This document shows positions 32,530 through 42,384 of a stretch of 53,659 nt of DNA, in pieces. The position numbers were made by a program, and so were the translations under genes. The DNA comes from Rhodospirillaceae bacterium (GTDB taxonomy: Bacteria; Pseudomonadota; Alphaproteobacteria; Thalassobaculales; Thalassobaculaceae). The stretch lies in NCBI GenBank assembly GCA_018401495.1, contig JAGYJX010000009.1, positions 1 through 53,659 on the forward strand, in the 5' to 3' direction. Every line of letters starts with the position of its first letter. The stretch's first letter is position 1. Below the pieces are notes generated by a model. It made no database searches and was not told the DNA's origin. It was given only the letters and a program-made list of their open reading frames with translations.

Positions 32530-32856
32530 ATGATCCATGAGCTGCGGGTCTATCATTGCGTGCCGGGCCGCCTGCCGGCGCTGCTGAAGCGGTTCGAGAC
32601 CATCACCCTGAAGATCTGGGAGAAGCACGGCATCCGCCAGGCCGGCTTCTGGACCGTGCTGATCGGCGAGTCCAACCAGGACCTCTACTACCTGCTGGAG
32701 TGGGAATCGCTGGCCGAGCGCGAGACCAAGTGGAACGCCTTCGCCAGCGATCCGGAGTGGCTGGCCAAGCGCGCCGAGACCGAGAAGGACGGCGCGATCG
32801 TCGCCTCGGTCGCCAACCAGTTCCTGCAGCCGACCGCGTTCTCCTCGGTCAAGTAG
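32530..32856 (+). CDS. NIPSNAP-family protein
   Basis: 108 aa. [35 protein letters not shown] is the NIPSNAP opening; the later [26 protein letters not shown] is also typical. The fold is a dimeric alpha/beta barrel; bacterial members have no settled function. GAGGAAGG precedes the ATG. The gene ends 8 nt inside the converging rlmJ gene. The 160 nt before it hold no gene or clear signal. Confidence 0.88.
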   Translation: MIHELRVYHCVPGRLPALLKRFETITLKIWEKHGIRQAGFWTVLIGESNQDLYYLLEWESLAERETKWNAFASDPEWLAKRAETEKDGAIVASVANQFLQPTAFSSVK

Positions 32857-33632
32857 CGCCGAACAGCGCCGCCGAGGTCGCCGCCAGGGCGGCGTCGGCG
32901 GCGTGCGGCAGGTTCACCGCCACCAGGCCCGGAGCCGCGCATCCTGAGCGCGCTGCCGGCGAACCGCACCTCCTCGTGCCACAGGCTGGCGAGGCCGGCT
33001 ACCCGCAGCGCTCCCAGCAGGTCGGCGTGCAGGCCGGCGTCGAGCACCGGGTACCACAGCAGGATCACGCCTTCCGGCCATTTCCGGTGGGTGTCGACGA
33101 CCAGGCGGGCGGCGGCCTGGTACTCGGCCTTGACCTCGTAGCTCGGGTCGATCAGCGCCAGGCCGCGGCGCGGCGTCGGCGGCACCAGCGCCGGCAGCCC
33201 CTCGTGGCCGTCGCGTCGGTGGACGTGCTCATGGGCGCCGGCGAACAGCCGGCGCAGCGCGGCGTGCTCCTGCGGGTGCAGTTCCAGCAGGTGCAGATGG
33301 TCGCCGTGCCGCAACAGGGTCCGGGCGATCATCGGCGAACCGGGATACCAGGTCGGCCCGCGCGCGGCGCGCACCGCGGCGACCGCCGCCAGCCACGGGT
33401 GCCCGTCCGGCAGCGCGTGGCGGGCCAGCACCGCGTCGACACCCTCGCTTGCCTCGCCGGTCTTCAGCGCCTCGGGCGCCGCCAGGTCGTACAGCCCGCG
33501 CCCGGCGTGGCTCTCCAGGTACGACAGCGGACGCGGCTTGGCGGTCAGGGCGGCGAGCAGCACCGACAGGGCCGCGTGCTTGTGCACGTCGGCGAGGTTT
33601 CCGGCGTGATAGCCGTGCTGGTACGACAGCAT
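32849..33632 (-). CDS. rlmJ: 23S rRNA (adenine(2030)-N6)-methyltransferase RlmJ, frameshifted
   Basis: Methylates A2030 of 23S rRNA with S-adenosylmethionine. The start MLSYQHGYHAGNLADVHKH is diagnostic. SYLESHAGRGLYDL and YPGSP follow, and the catalytic motif is IDPSYEVKAEY (Ser in place of the second Pro of DPPY). One extra base near 32930, after RMRGSG, pushes the end out of frame; corrected, it reads LVAVNLPHAADAALAAT and stops at 32849, for about 260 aa. It is 22 nt from the helicase gene, probably one RNA-related transcript. Confidence 0.88.
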
Positions 33633-33654
33633 GCGACCCGCCGGAACCGGCGCG

Positions 33655-35379
33655 TCACTCTGACCGCGGCCGGCGCGGACGCTCGGAGCGCGGACCGGCC
33701 GACTTGCGCCCGGCTGCACCCGCCTTCCAGGGCTTCTTGCCGGCGGGCGCGCGCGGCCGGTTGTCGGCGTCGGCCGGAGCCGGCGGGCCGACCAGCCGGG
33801 TGATCGTCACCCCGTCCTCGCCGGTGCCGGCCTCGGCGACCGCCGTGGCGAAGCGCTCGGCGGCGCCGGCGGCGATCTCCACCTGGCTCTCGTTCGGCAG
33901 GATGCGGATCGCGCCGACCTCGTTCTTGGTGATGTGCCCGGCCCGGCAGACCAGCGGCAGCAGCCAGCGCGCCTCGGCCTGGTGCTTGCGGCCGGCCGAT
34001 ACCCGGAACCACACGCTGCCGGTGAACTCCTCGCGGGTCTTGCGCGGCTCCTCGCGGGCCGGGGCGACATCCAGCAGTTCCTCGGGCGCGGGGCGGCTGG
34101 CCTGGTGCAGGCGCAGATAGGCGGCGGCGATCCGCTCGGCCGGGTGGGCGGCCAGCAGCTCCTGCGCGAACGTCAGCTCCTCCGGCGCCAACTCGGCGGT
34201 CAACGCCGGATCGCCCAGCATCCGCTCGCGGTCGCGGCCGGCGATGTCGGTGGCGCTCGGCGTCGGCGTCCAGGCGGCCCGCAGGTTGGCGTCCTTGAGC
34301 AGCCGCTGCACGTGGTGCCGCCGGGTGTGCGGCACCACCAGCACGCTCACGCCCTTGCGGCCGGCCCGGCCGGTCCGGCCGCTGCGGTGCAGCAGCGTGT
34401 CGGGGTTGTTCGGAATGTCGGCGTGCACCACCAGGTCGAGGGTCGGCAGGTCGATGCCGCGGGCGGCCACGTCGGTCGCCACGCACACCCGGGCGCGGCC
34501 GTCGCGGATCGCCTGCAGGGCGTGGGTCCGCTCGTTCTGGCTGAGCTCGCCGGACAGCGCCACCACCGAGAAGCCGCGGTTGGCCAGCCGGCTGCTGAGG
34601 TGCTGGACGGCGATCCGGGTGCCGCAGAACACCATGGCGCTGCGGGCGTCGTGGAACAGCAGGGTGTTGACGATGGCGTTGTCGCGGTCGTTCGGCGCCA
34701 CCAGGTGGGCCCGGTACTCGATGTCGTGGTGCGGGGTGCGCTCGCCGGCGGTGGCCAGCCGCACGGCGTTGCGCTGGTAGCGCCGGGCCATCTGGGCGAT
34801 CGGCGTCGAGACCGTGGCCGAGAACATCAGCGTGCGGCGCTCCGCCGGGGCGGCGTCGAGGATGTACTCCAGATCCTCGCGGAACCCGAGGTCGAGCATC
34901 TCGTCGGCCTCGTCCAGCACCACCGCCCGGATCCGCGACAGGTCCAGCGAGCCGCGCTCGATGTGGTCGCGCAGGCGGCCAGGGGTGCCGACAACCAGAT
35001 GGGCGCCGGCCGACAGCGCGTCGCGCTCGCGGCGCATGTCCATGCCGCCGACGCAGGACGCGGTGCGGGCGCCGGTCGCGGCGTACAGCCAGTCCAGTTC
35101 GCGGCGCACCTGCAGCGCCAGTTCGCGGGTCGGCGCCACCACCAGCGCCAGCGGCTCGGCGCTGCGCTCGGCGAACCGGTCGGCGCTGTCCAGCAGGGTC
35201 GGCGCGATCGCCAGGCCGAACGCCACGGTCTTGCCGGATCCGGTCTGTGCCGACACCAGCAGGTCGGCCGCCGCCACCTCGGGCGCCAGCACCGCCGCCT
35301 GCACCGGCGTCGGGACGTCGTAACCCTGCGCGGCGAGGGCACCCGCCAGGGCGGGATGGGCGTTCTCGAAGGCGGTCAT
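33655..35379 (-). CDS. DEAD-box RNA helicase with DbpA-type RNA-binding domain
   Basis: 574 aa, intact. All helicase motifs are present: Q-motif around PTPVQ, SAQTGSGKT (I), PTRELA (Ia), GTPGR (Ib), DEAD (II), SAT (III), FCGTR (IV) and HRSGRTGRAGR (VI). From about residue 455 a DbpA RNA-binding domain follows (VWFRVSAGRKHQAEARWLLPLVCR, ITKNEVGAIRI), then a basic Lys/Arg/Pro tail. DbpA/DeaD proteins remodel 23S rRNA during 50S assembly; the adjacent rlmJ fits such a role. Confidence 0.93.
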   Translation of the reverse strand: MTAFENAHPALAGALAAQGYDVPTPVQAAVLAPEVAAADLLVSAQTGSGKTVAFGLAIAPTLLDSADRFAERSAEPLALVVAPTRELALQVRRELDWLYAATGARTASCVGGMDMRRERDALSAGAHLVVGTPGRLRDHIERGSLDLSRIRAVVLDEADEMLDLGFREDLEYILDAAPAERRTLMFSATVSTPIAQMARRYQRNAVRLATAGERTPHHDIEYRAHLVAPNDRDNAIVNTLLFHDARSAMVFCGTRIAVQHLSSRLANRGFSVVALSGELSQNERTHALQAIRDGRARVCVATDVAARGIDLPTLDLVVHADIPNNPDTLLHRSGRTGRAGRKGVSVLVVPHTRRHHVQRLLKDANLRAAWTPTPSATDIAGRDRERMLGDPALTAELAPEELTFAQELLAAHPAERIAAAYLRLHQASRPAPEELLDVAPAREEPRKTREEFTGSVWFRVSAGRKHQAEARWLLPLVCRAGHITKNEVGAIRILPNESQVEIAAGAAERFATAVAEAGTGEDGVTITRLVGPPAPADADNRPRAPAGKKPWKAGAAGRKSAGPRSERPRRPRSE

Positions 35380-35477
35380 GGCACGGCCTCGGTTCGCGGT
35401 GGATGAGTTTGGCGCGCCTTATGACATAGGCGGGGCCGGAGGGAACGGTGAATGTGGCGGCGAAGGCCGGTTGGTCG

Positions 35478-35846
35478 CTATGGAAGGCCGCTGGAAAGCC
35501 CGAGACGTGTCGCCACGTCGCGCAATCCGAGGTCGCGGGTCCACAGGGCCGCGCCAGGGGTCAGCCGGGCCGCGGCGAGGAGATGCGCGTCGACGTAGCC
35601 GATCCCGGCGCCGAACAACGCCTGCCGTTCGATGAAACGCATGACTTCCGTCTCCGTTGCCACGTCGCATTGCGGCAGGTCGGCGAGGGCCGTCAGGATC
35701 GCGTTGCGCTGCCGGAGGCGGCCGAGCGCGATCTCCCCGGTGACGAGCGGATGCGCCAGCACGCTCGCGCTTTCCAGCAGTCGGGCGAGGGTGCCGTCCG
35801 CCGCCCGCAGATGGTCAATCCAGACCGAGGTATCGACCAGGATCAC
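35478..35846 (-). CDS. VapC-family PIN-domain toxin
   Basis: 122 aa PIN ribonuclease. The acidic active-site residues are visible: D5 in MILVDTSVWIDHLR, E near residue 38 in LVTGEIALG, and the two aspartates in the C-terminal GYVDAHLLAAA and LWTRDLGLRDVA. Such toxins cleave tRNA or rRNA. It starts with GTG overlapping the antitoxin stop (GTGA). Type II toxin-antitoxin pair with the upstream gene; intact. Confidence 0.93.
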   Translation of the reverse strand: MILVDTSVWIDHLRAADGTLARLLESASVLAHPLVTGEIALGRLRQRNAILTALADLPQCDVATETEVMRFIERQALFGAGIGYVDAHLLAAARLTPGAALWTRDLGLRDVATRLGLSSGLP

Positions 35847-36040
35847 TCCGGGTCCGACCGCCGCCGTGGTGCCGCGTCCAACTCCGGCTCCGAGCCGCCC
35901 AACTGGGCGAGCCGGCGCGCGCTCTGTCGTTCGATCAGCGCCTTGAGGGCCTCCCGGACCAGCGCCGACTTCTCACGCAGCCCGGTGAGCGCCTGCGCCT
36001 TGGCCACGAGATCGTCGTCGAGCGCCAAGGTCGTGCGCAT
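35843..36040 (-). CDS. VapB-family antitoxin
   Basis: 65 aa from the ATG at 36040, chosen because it follows AGGAG and starts MRTTLALDDDLVAKA, the ribbon-helix-helix DNA-binding N-terminus. EKSALVREALKALIERQSARRLAQLGG continues the fold, and the acidic/basic tail SEPELDAAPRRR would wrap the toxin. An upstream in-frame ATG at 36091 would add 17 unusual residues and cross the promoter, so it is rejected. It represses its own promoter as a VapBC complex in known cases. Confidence 0.92.
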   Translation of the reverse strand: MRTTLALDDDLVAKAQALTGLREKSALVREALKALIERQSARRLAQLGGSEPELDAAPRRRSDPE

Positions 36041-36056
36041 GTCGGTTCTCCTGCTG

Positions 36057-36091
36057 GCATCATTAGTATCATCGAATGATGCTGAATTCAA
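36057..36091 (-). promoter_or_regulatory. vapBC promoter and operator candidate
   Basis: Leftward -35 TTGAAT (36086-36091), 17-nt spacer, -10 TACTAA (36063-36068). A perfect 8-bp inverted repeat, GCATCATT at 36057-36064 and AATGATGC at 36075-36082, covers the -10 and spacer. It ends 16 nt from the vapB start. Autoregulatory sites of this form are known for VapBC loci; binding here is inferred. Confidence 0.55.
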
Positions 36092-36204
36092 TGCCGGGCC
36101 GATTTGGCCGCCGATCCAGCCCCGGAGGCAGTGGATCTATCCCGGCTCCGACCCGAGGCCGGCCAGCCACCGTCGCACCGTAGGTCCCGGATCCGCCCCG
36201 CCTA

Positions 36205-36327
36205 CGGCGGTCCGGTCCGGGATGACGGCAAAGGGGAGAGCCAGGCCGCCAAACGCCCTATCAGCGCCTGCGCCCACCCCCATGATCGTCATCCCGGGCG
36301 CCGCGCAGCGGTGACCCGGGACCCACC
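36205..36327. repeat. Third, shortened copy of the dispersed intergenic repeat
   Basis: Bases 36221-36327 match the repeats at 19-164 and 211-356 (shared: GGCCGCCAAACGCCCT, CCCCATGATCGTCATCCCGG and GACCCGGGACCCACC) but lack their first 35 or so bases. GGTCCGGGATGACG at one end pairs with CGTCATCCCGGGC at the other. This fills most of the 346-nt gap between vapB and the CobW-type gene; nothing else was seen there. Confidence 0.8.
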
Positions 36328-36386
36328 TGCCGCTCAGCCAGTGGCAATATCGCCAGACTGCCGTCCACCCGACACGCGGCGTGAGC

Positions 36387-37378
36387 TTACGTCTCCACCA
36401 CCGCCACGCCGTGCGGGGCGCAGGCTTCGGCGAGGTCGGCGCGGGAGAGGTCGTGGGCGATGATCACCACCGAACCCGGGCTGCCGCCGGTGCCGGGCGG
36501 CAGGCGCAGCGGCGGCGCGAAGATGGTGCCGACCCCCTGGATCAGCACCGCTCCCTCGACGCCGGCGACCTCCACCAGCCCCTTCACCCGCAGCAGCCGG
36601 TCGCCGCAGCGCGCCGCCAGATCCTCGATCCAGTGCGCCACCGCGTCCCAGTCCTGGCCGGGCCGCACGGTCGCCAGGAACACCCCGATGCGCGGGTGGC
36701 GCATGGCGCGCAGGCCGCCGGCGACGGGGTCGTCAACGATGCGGCCGCCGCGCCGCCGCCCCGGCCGGTGAAGGCGGCCAGCGCCCGCGCCCGGCGGTCG
36801 GGCTCGGCGATCACCTGGGCCAGCGGGGCGAGGGCGCGGGCGGCATCGGCGCCGGCGTCCGGCGACGGCGCGCCGGGCAGGTCGAGCTTGGTCAGCACCA
36901 CCGACTGGGCGGCGGCGAGCTGGGCGGCGGCCTCCTCGAAATGCGCGGCGTGGTCGGCGCCCTGGCCGGCGTCGAAGGTGCTGAGCACCCGCACCCGGAA
37001 GTCGTGGGCGCCGAGGTCGGCGAGCGACCGCACGATCGGCCCCGGGCGCGACAGGCCACTGCACTCCAGGATCATCCGACGGAACGGCGGCAGGCCGGCT
37101 TCGGCGCGGTCCCAGACCAGGCCGTCGACGGTGCCGACCAACTCGCTGCCGACCGAGCAGCACACGCAGCCGTTCGCCAGCATGGTGACCGGCGCCCCGG
37201 TCGCCGAGCCGGCGACCACCACGCCGTCGACATCGATCGCCCCGACGTCGTTGACCAGCACCGCGGTGTCGGCCGCCTCCGGCGTCGCCAGGAAATCGAG
37301 CAGCAGCGTGGTCTTGCCGCTGCCGAGGAAGCCGCAGAGGATGTGGAACTCGCTGCCCGCCATCCGCCGGCCCGCCAT
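36387..37378 (-). CDS. CobW/COG0523-type G3E GTPase (metallochaperone), frameshifted
   Basis: About 330 aa. Walker A GFLGSGKTT near residue 20, the metal-binding GCVCC motif in LANGCVCCSVG, the Walker B region at LECSGLSRPGPI, and TKLD for guanine recognition. One base is missing near 36750 in a GCG-rich run; adding it joins the GTPase domain to the CobW C-terminal domain (GRIVDDPVAGGLRAMRHPRIGVF, HDLSRADLAEACAPHG). The gene begins 8 nt after the amidohydrolase stop. Such GTPases deliver zinc, cobalt or other metals to target enzymes; the linked amidohydrolase is a plausible client. Confidence 0.85.
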
Positions 37379-37386
37379 CCCCCTGC

Positions 37387-38994
37387 TCAGGGCACCGGCA
37401 GCTCGGGCGAGGCGGCCCGGCTCTCCGCCACCATGGCGCGGATGTCGGCCAGCAGCTCCTCGACGTCGTAGACCACGCCGTTGCGGATGGTGTAGCGCAG
37501 CGCCCGCGGCCACTCGACGGTGTTGGTCTCCTGGTTCAGCCGCATGGCGCCGGTGGCGTACAGCAGCTTGAAGTCGGCGAGCGGGTTCTGGTCGTGGACC
37601 AGCAGGTCGGCGGCCTTGCCGACCTCGATGCTGCCGACCTCGTCCTCCAGGTCCAGCAGCTCGGCGCCCTGGATGGTGGCGGCGCGCAGCACCTCGAGCG
37701 GGGTGAACCCGGCTTCCTGCAGCAGCTCCAGCTCGCGGATGAAGCCGAAGCCGAAGGTCTGGAAGATGAAGCCGGAATCCGAGCCGGTGGCGACCCGGCC
37801 GCCGCGGTTCTTGAACTCGTTGATGAACTGCATCCAGAGCCGGTAGTTGTGCTTCCACTCGACCTCGTTGGTGGTCGACCAGCGGTGCCAGTAGCTGCCG
37901 TGGCCGCCGCCGTCGGGCTGGTAGAAGTTCCACAGGCCCGCCCAGGTGTAGTCGCGGTGCCAGTCGGCCCGGCGGGTGCGCATCAGGTCGCGGTTGGCGT
38001 CGTAGATCGTGAAGGTCGGCACGAAGCTGAAGCCGAGCTCCAGGAACTCGTCCATCACGGCGTTCCACTTGGCGCTGCCGGGGGCGGCGGCCTGCCGGAA
38101 GGTCTGGCCGGCGAACGAGAACCGGAAGTACTCGTCGCCGTAGTCGTAGTCCGGCGTGTAGTCCTGGATCACCCGGCTCTCGAACAGCGATTCCGCCGAG
38201 GCCGTAGTAGTGCTCCTGGCTGGTCAGGCCCCAGCGCGCGCTGGTCAGCGTGCTCATGCGGGTCACCGCCTGCTGGGCGTGGTGGCAGCCGGAGCGCAGG
38301 CCGAGGCTGCGGCACTCGTCGAGTGCGGCCTGCATGATCGCCGGCGGGGCGCCGAAGAACTTCACGCCGTCGGCCCCGCGCGCCTTGGCGGCCTGCAGCC
38401 ACTGGCGCGCCTGGTCCGGGGTGTGGATGGTCTTCAGCATGTCGTTGACGGCCGGGAAGTACGGGTAGGCCAGGATGCGCGGGGCGGCGATCTCGTTGGC
38501 CGCCGACTTCGCCTTCTGGTCCAGCGTCCAGCCGAGGCCGTTGAAGCAGCCCATCTCGCGCACCGTGGTGACGCCGTGCGCCAGCCACAGCTTGTAGACG
38601 TAGTCGGCCGGCGCCATCGGCCCCGACAGCGAGTGGTAGGGGACGCCGATATGGGCGTGGCAGTCGACGAAGCCGGGGTGACGTACTTGCCGCGGCAGTC
38701 GATCTCGTGGTCGCCGGCGGCCGGGCGGCGGGCGTCCGGCGACAGCTTGCGCGGCAGGCCGACCTTCTCGATGGCGGCGATCCGGCCGTCCTCGACCACG
38801 ATGTCGACCGGGCTGATCGGCGGCGCGCCGGTGCCGTCGATGATGGTGGCGCCGCGCAGCACCAGCCGCCGGTGCGGCCCGACGCCGCGGTCGCGGGAGG
38901 TGGCGGGGGTGACCGCCGGCATGCCGGAGGCGTTCAGCTTGCGGATGCGCTCTTCGCCGACGTGGCCGATGGAGTCGTCCTGGGGTGCGGTCAT
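37387..38994 (-). CDS. Metal-dependent amidohydrolase (imidazolonepropionase/prolidase-like), two frameshifts
   Basis: About 535 aa restored. The N-terminal beta-sandwich has LVLRGATIIDGTGAPP. One missing G near 38680 hides the first metal motif: corrected, it is TPGFVDCHAHIGVPY. One extra G near 38190 follows SQEHYYGL. Further candidate ligands are H in SGCHHAQQ, H in SQEHYYG and D in VATGSDSG; GKAADLLVHDQNPL is the usual C-terminal sandwich. The two shifts cancel in length. Likely hydrolysis of an amide or ester; substrate unknown. Coupled to a downstream CobW-type GTPase. Confidence 0.82.
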
Positions 38995-39140
38995 GGCGCT
39001 GGTGTCCCGGCGTGGTGAGGGCGTGACGCGGAGGCGGTGCCGCCGAGCGAGCGGCGAGGGCGGCCAGGGCGGCCGCTCGACGTCGCCGATCTTAGCGCCT
39101 GCGGCCCGGCAGGCCACCCCGAAGTTGGCGGAGGATCAGG

Positions 39141-39357
39141 GTGGCTCGCCGATGGTGGCGCCGACGGAGCGGTGAGCTGGGTCCCGGCTCGCGCTGCGCT
39201 TGGCCGGGATGACGACAGGGTGGGGAAGGCGCGCGGGTACGGACTGCTCCCGTGGTTGACGGTAGGGCCGGCCCTCTCCCCCTTTGCCGTCACCCCGGAA
39301 GCCGTGGCGAAGCCGGGGCTATCCGGGGCCCACCGAGCGACGGTGGCTCGCCGATGG
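39141..39357. repeat. Repeat-rich intergenic segment with direct and inverted repeats
   Basis: In the 383-nt gap 38995-39377, GTGGCTCGCCGATGG occurs directly repeated at 39141-39155 and 39343-39357. Between them, GGGTCCCGGCTCGCG and CCGGGATGACGACAGG (about 39180-39220) are partly complementary to CCGTCACCCCGGAAGCC and GGGGCCCACC (about 39288-39332). The CCGGGATGACGACAGG segment matches the start of the repeats at 19 and 211. No gene is supported in this gap. Confidence 0.65.
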
Positions 39358-39377
39358 ACTCGACGATGGAGCGCCCC

Positions 39378-40131
39378 TCAGTGGAAGAACCGGCCGGCGT
39401 CGATCACCACCGTCTGCCCGGTCATGGTCTCGGTGCGGCACAGGGTGACCACCATGTCGGCGCAGTCGTCCTTGTCGGCGGCCTTCTTCAGCAGCGCGGT
39501 GGCGTTGGCGCGGTCGATCTGCTCGGGGCGCAGGTTGGCGGTGGCGCGCGTGCCCTCGAGCATGCCCGGCGCCACGCAGTTGACCAGGGTCTCCGGCGCC
39601 AGCGCCACCGCCATGCAGCGGGTCAGGTGGATCAGCCCGGCCTTGGAGACCGCGTAGGCGATCGAGGACCCGGTCGGACCCAGCCCGGCGACCGAGGCGA
39701 TGTTGACGATCCGGCCCCGGCCCTGCGCCTTCATGACCGGCGCCACCGCCTTGATCAGCCGCATCGGGCCGGTGAGGTTCACGGCGATGATCCGGTCCCA
39801 CTCCTCCATGGTCAGGCCGTCGAGGTCGGGGAACGGGATCGCCTTGTTGTAGGCGGCGTCGTTGACCAGCACGTCGAGCCGCCCGAAGCGCGCGGTGACG
39901 TCGGCCATCAGCCGCTCGACCGAGGCGCCGTCGGTGACGTCGCAGCCGAACGCCTGCGGCGTCGACGCCGTGCTCGCGCGCCAGCTCGGCGGCGACCGCC
40001 TCGGCCGGCTCGCGGCTCCGGGCGTAGACGACCGCGATCCGGGCGCCCTCGCGCGCCAGCGCGTGGCAGATGCGCTGGCCGAGGCCGCCGTTGCCGCCGG
40101 TCACCAGCGCGACCGCACCCTTGAGTTCCAT
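39378..40131 (-). CDS. SDR-family oxidoreductase, frameshifted
   Basis: About 250 aa. The N-terminal TGGNGGLGQRICHAL binds the dinucleotide; one extra C near 39955 follows REHGVDA, and correction gives QAFGCDVTDGASVERLM. The rest is intact: LVNDAAYNKA (variant NNAG), VNIASVAGLG with the serine, and YAVSKAGLIH with Tyr and Lys; C-terminus VVIDAGRFFH. Probably NADP(H)-linked carbonyl or alcohol oxidoreductase, FabG-like. It diverges from the isomerase gene at 40287. Confidence 0.86.
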
Positions 40132-40286
40132 TCCTCGCCTCCTCGCCCTCGGAGCGGCGAGGATAGCGGCTGCCGGGGCGCTTCTCCAGGCGTCGCGCGG
40201 GCCGGGCGGGCGTCTTGCAATCTTCACCACCAGGGCGCGCGGGTTCGGCTATCGTCCGGCGGCCGACACCGACCCCGGAGCCTCGC

Positions 40287-41147
40287 ATGCCCTCGTCCAC
40301 CGACCTGCCGTCCGCCGACCTGCCGTCCGCCGACCTGCCCGCCCTCGGCGCCGCCATGCCGGTCCGCTTCCTCGAAACCTACCGGGACTGGCTGGTCGAG
40401 GGGCAGCGCGACCTGGAGCTGCAGGACTTCATCCGCGCCGAGACCCTGAACGGCGACGGCTGGAGGGCCGTGGCGGCCCGCGCCCGGGCGCTGCTGTCGG
40501 GCCACACCGGCCGGCTCGGCATCCACGGCCCGTTCTTCGGCTTCACCATCGCCACCGAGGACCCGGACGTCCGCGCCGTGGTGCGCCGGCGGATGGACCA
40601 GGGGCTGGACGTCTGCGAGGAGCTGGGCGCCACCCAGATGGTGGTCCACAGCCCCTACACGACCTGGGACCACGCCAACCTCGACAACCTGCCGACCGGC
40701 CGCCAGGGCGTCGTCGACCGGGTTCACGCGGCGCTGGAGGCGGCGGTGCCGCGGGCCGAGGCGCTCGGCGTCGAGCTGGTCATCGAGAACATCGAGGACA
40801 AGGACCCGGCGCTGCGGGTGGACCTCGCCCGCTCGTTCGACAGCCAGGCGGTGCGGGTGTCGATCGACACCGGCCACGCCCATTACGCCCATGTCTCGAC
40901 CGGGGCGCCGCCGGTCGACCGCTACGTCCTGGCGGCGGGCGCGATGCTGGGCCACGTCCACCTGCAGGACGCCGACGGCTACGCCGACCGGCACTGGGCG
41001 CCGGGCGACGGCACCGTGCGCTGGGCTTCGGTGTTCCGGGCGATCGCGGCGCTGCCGGTCCGGCCGCGGCTGATCCTGGAGTTGCGGGATCACGCCGAGA
41101 TCCCGCGCGGCGCCGGTCACCTCGTCGCGCTCGGCCTGGCGCGCTGA
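40287..41147 (+). CDS. Sugar phosphate isomerase/epimerase-like TIM-barrel protein
   Basis: 286 aa, xylose-isomerase-like AP-endonuclease-2 fold. Metal-site candidates: E in LVIENIEDKD, D and H in SIDTGHAHYAH, H in LGHVHLQDADGY, and E in RLILELRDH. The N-terminal lead contains SADLP in tandem, encoded by a 15-nt direct repeat around 40298-40340, so the true start could be the ATG at MPVRFLETYRDW. It converges with the next gene, 18 nt away. Substrate unknown. Confidence 0.82.
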   Translation: MPSSTDLPSADLPSADLPALGAAMPVRFLETYRDWLVEGQRDLELQDFIRAETLNGDGWRAVAARARALLSGHTGRLGIHGPFFGFTIATEDPDVRAVVRRRMDQGLDVCEELGATQMVVHSPYTTWDHANLDNLPTGRQGVVDRVHAALEAAVPRAEALGVELVIENIEDKDPALRVDLARSFDSQAVRVSIDTGHAHYAHVSTGAPPVDRYVLAAGAMLGHVHLQDADGYADRHWAPGDGTVRWASVFRAIAALPVRPRLILELRDHAEIPRGAGHLVALGLAR

Positions 41148-41165
41148 GCGCGGGGCGGTCGGGCG

Positions 41166-42293
41166 TTACCGGTTGCGGCGCTCGGTCGCGCCGGTCCTGG
41201 GGTCGATCCAGAACAGCGAGATCGCCATGGCCGGGATCTCGCCCGAGAACGCCGAACTGCGTTCCAGGCGCGAGCGCGCGGCGTCGGCCGCCTCGGTCCG
41301 GTTCAGGCTCGTCAGCAGCTGCACCAGGTAGACCAGCGGGGTCTCGTCCTTCGGCATCTTGCCCTCGGCCCTGGCGATCAGCCGCTCCGCCGAGGCGGTG
41401 TCGCCGGCGGCCCAGGCCGCCAGGCCTTCGTTGAGGTCGATGTAGGCGGCGAGGTTCCAGGGCGGCGATGCCGCGGCCGCCAGCTGCTCGCGGGCGGCAC
41501 GCGCGTGGTTCAGGGCCGCTTCCGGCTGGCGGCGGTTGATCGCCATGAAGGTGTAGTTGACCTCGCCGATGGCCTTGGCGCCGGCGGAAATGTTGGGGTC
41601 GCCATAGGCGCGCCGGAACGCCGCGTCGGCCTCCTTCGGGGAGTTGACCATCAGGTAGTGCAGGGCGTCGAGGGTGTGGAGCCCGGCCCATTCGGACTCC
41701 CGCCCGCTCGGCGCCGGCGTCTTGAGGGCGTTCTTGGTGTCGACGCGCGAGCGCGCGAGCTGCGCCTCGTCGCCCTTGATCCCCGCCAGGAAACGGCTGA
41801 GCGCGACCCTGTAGGGTGCGACCCGCTCGAACGTCGCGGTGGCGCCGTCGCGCAGGACGGCGACCACGTCGTTGTCGGCGCGCCGGATCTCGAGATGGAT
41901 CGGGATGCTGTCGCGGTCCGACACCGTGAGGACCAGGCGGTAGGCGTCGTTCTCCTTCAGCAGGGCGCCGGTGACCCGCAGCGTCTCCTGGCCGAACGCG
42001 TCCTGGATCGCGGACGTGAGGCCGCCGAGCTGGAGGGAGTCGCTGACCACGCCGACCACCGATTTGCGGGAACTGATCCGCATCGACGGCCGCGAGATGG
42101 TGGAGGGGGCGTCGACGATGCGCTTGACCTCGGCGGCGAAGATCTCCTCGGCGGTCTGGCCGGTGAAGCCGATCTCCTCGACGGCCGGCGGGACCGAGAT
42201 CGCCACCGACAGCGTGTTGGCGCTGAGCACGGCCTCGCTGGTCACCAGCCCCATGAGCGCCATGGTGATGAACCCGAGCGTGTAGAGATCCAT
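41166..42293 (-). CDS. Membrane-anchored protein with C-terminal TPR-like repeats, unknown function
   Basis: 375 aa. Residues about 5-25 (YTLGFITMALMGLVTSEAV) form a membrane anchor or uncleaved signal. Residues 30-190 are a beta-rich domain with no family I recognise. From about 205 helical pairs resemble tetratricopeptide repeats, for example ADAAFRRAYGDPNISAGAKAIGEVNYTF and EGLAAWAAGDTASAERLIARAEG. It lies directly beside the chemosensory locus but is transcribed away from it; a functional link is not shown. Intact frame. Confidence 0.7.
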   Translation of the reverse strand: MDLYTLGFITMALMGLVTSEAVLSANTLSVAISVPPAVEEIGFTGQTAEEIFAAEVKRIVDAPSTISRPSMRISSRKSVVGVVSDSLQLGGLTSAIQDAFGQETLRVTGALLKENDAYRLVLTVSDRDSIPIHLEIRRADNDVVAVLRDGATATFERVAPYRVALSRFLAGIKGDEAQLARSRVDTKNALKTPAPSGRESEWAGLHTLDALHYLMVNSPKEADAAFRRAYGDPNISAGAKAIGEVNYTFMAINRRQPEAALNHARAAREQLAAAASPPWNLAAYIDLNEGLAAWAAGDTASAERLIARAEGKMPKDETPLVYLVQLLTSLNRTEAADAARSRLERSSAFSGEIPAMAISLFWIDPRTGATERRNR

Positions 42294-42384
42294 CGGTCAG
42301 CCCTCCCCCGCGCGATGCGCCTCCGGCAACGCCGGGTGCGCGCGGGATGATTCGGCCCGATCGGGACAACAGGCAAGAGGGTAT

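Noticed and set aside
30225..32531. 768-codon frame antisense to accD and folC
   Set aside because: Arg/Gly/His-rich, with no domain; opposite strand is folC.
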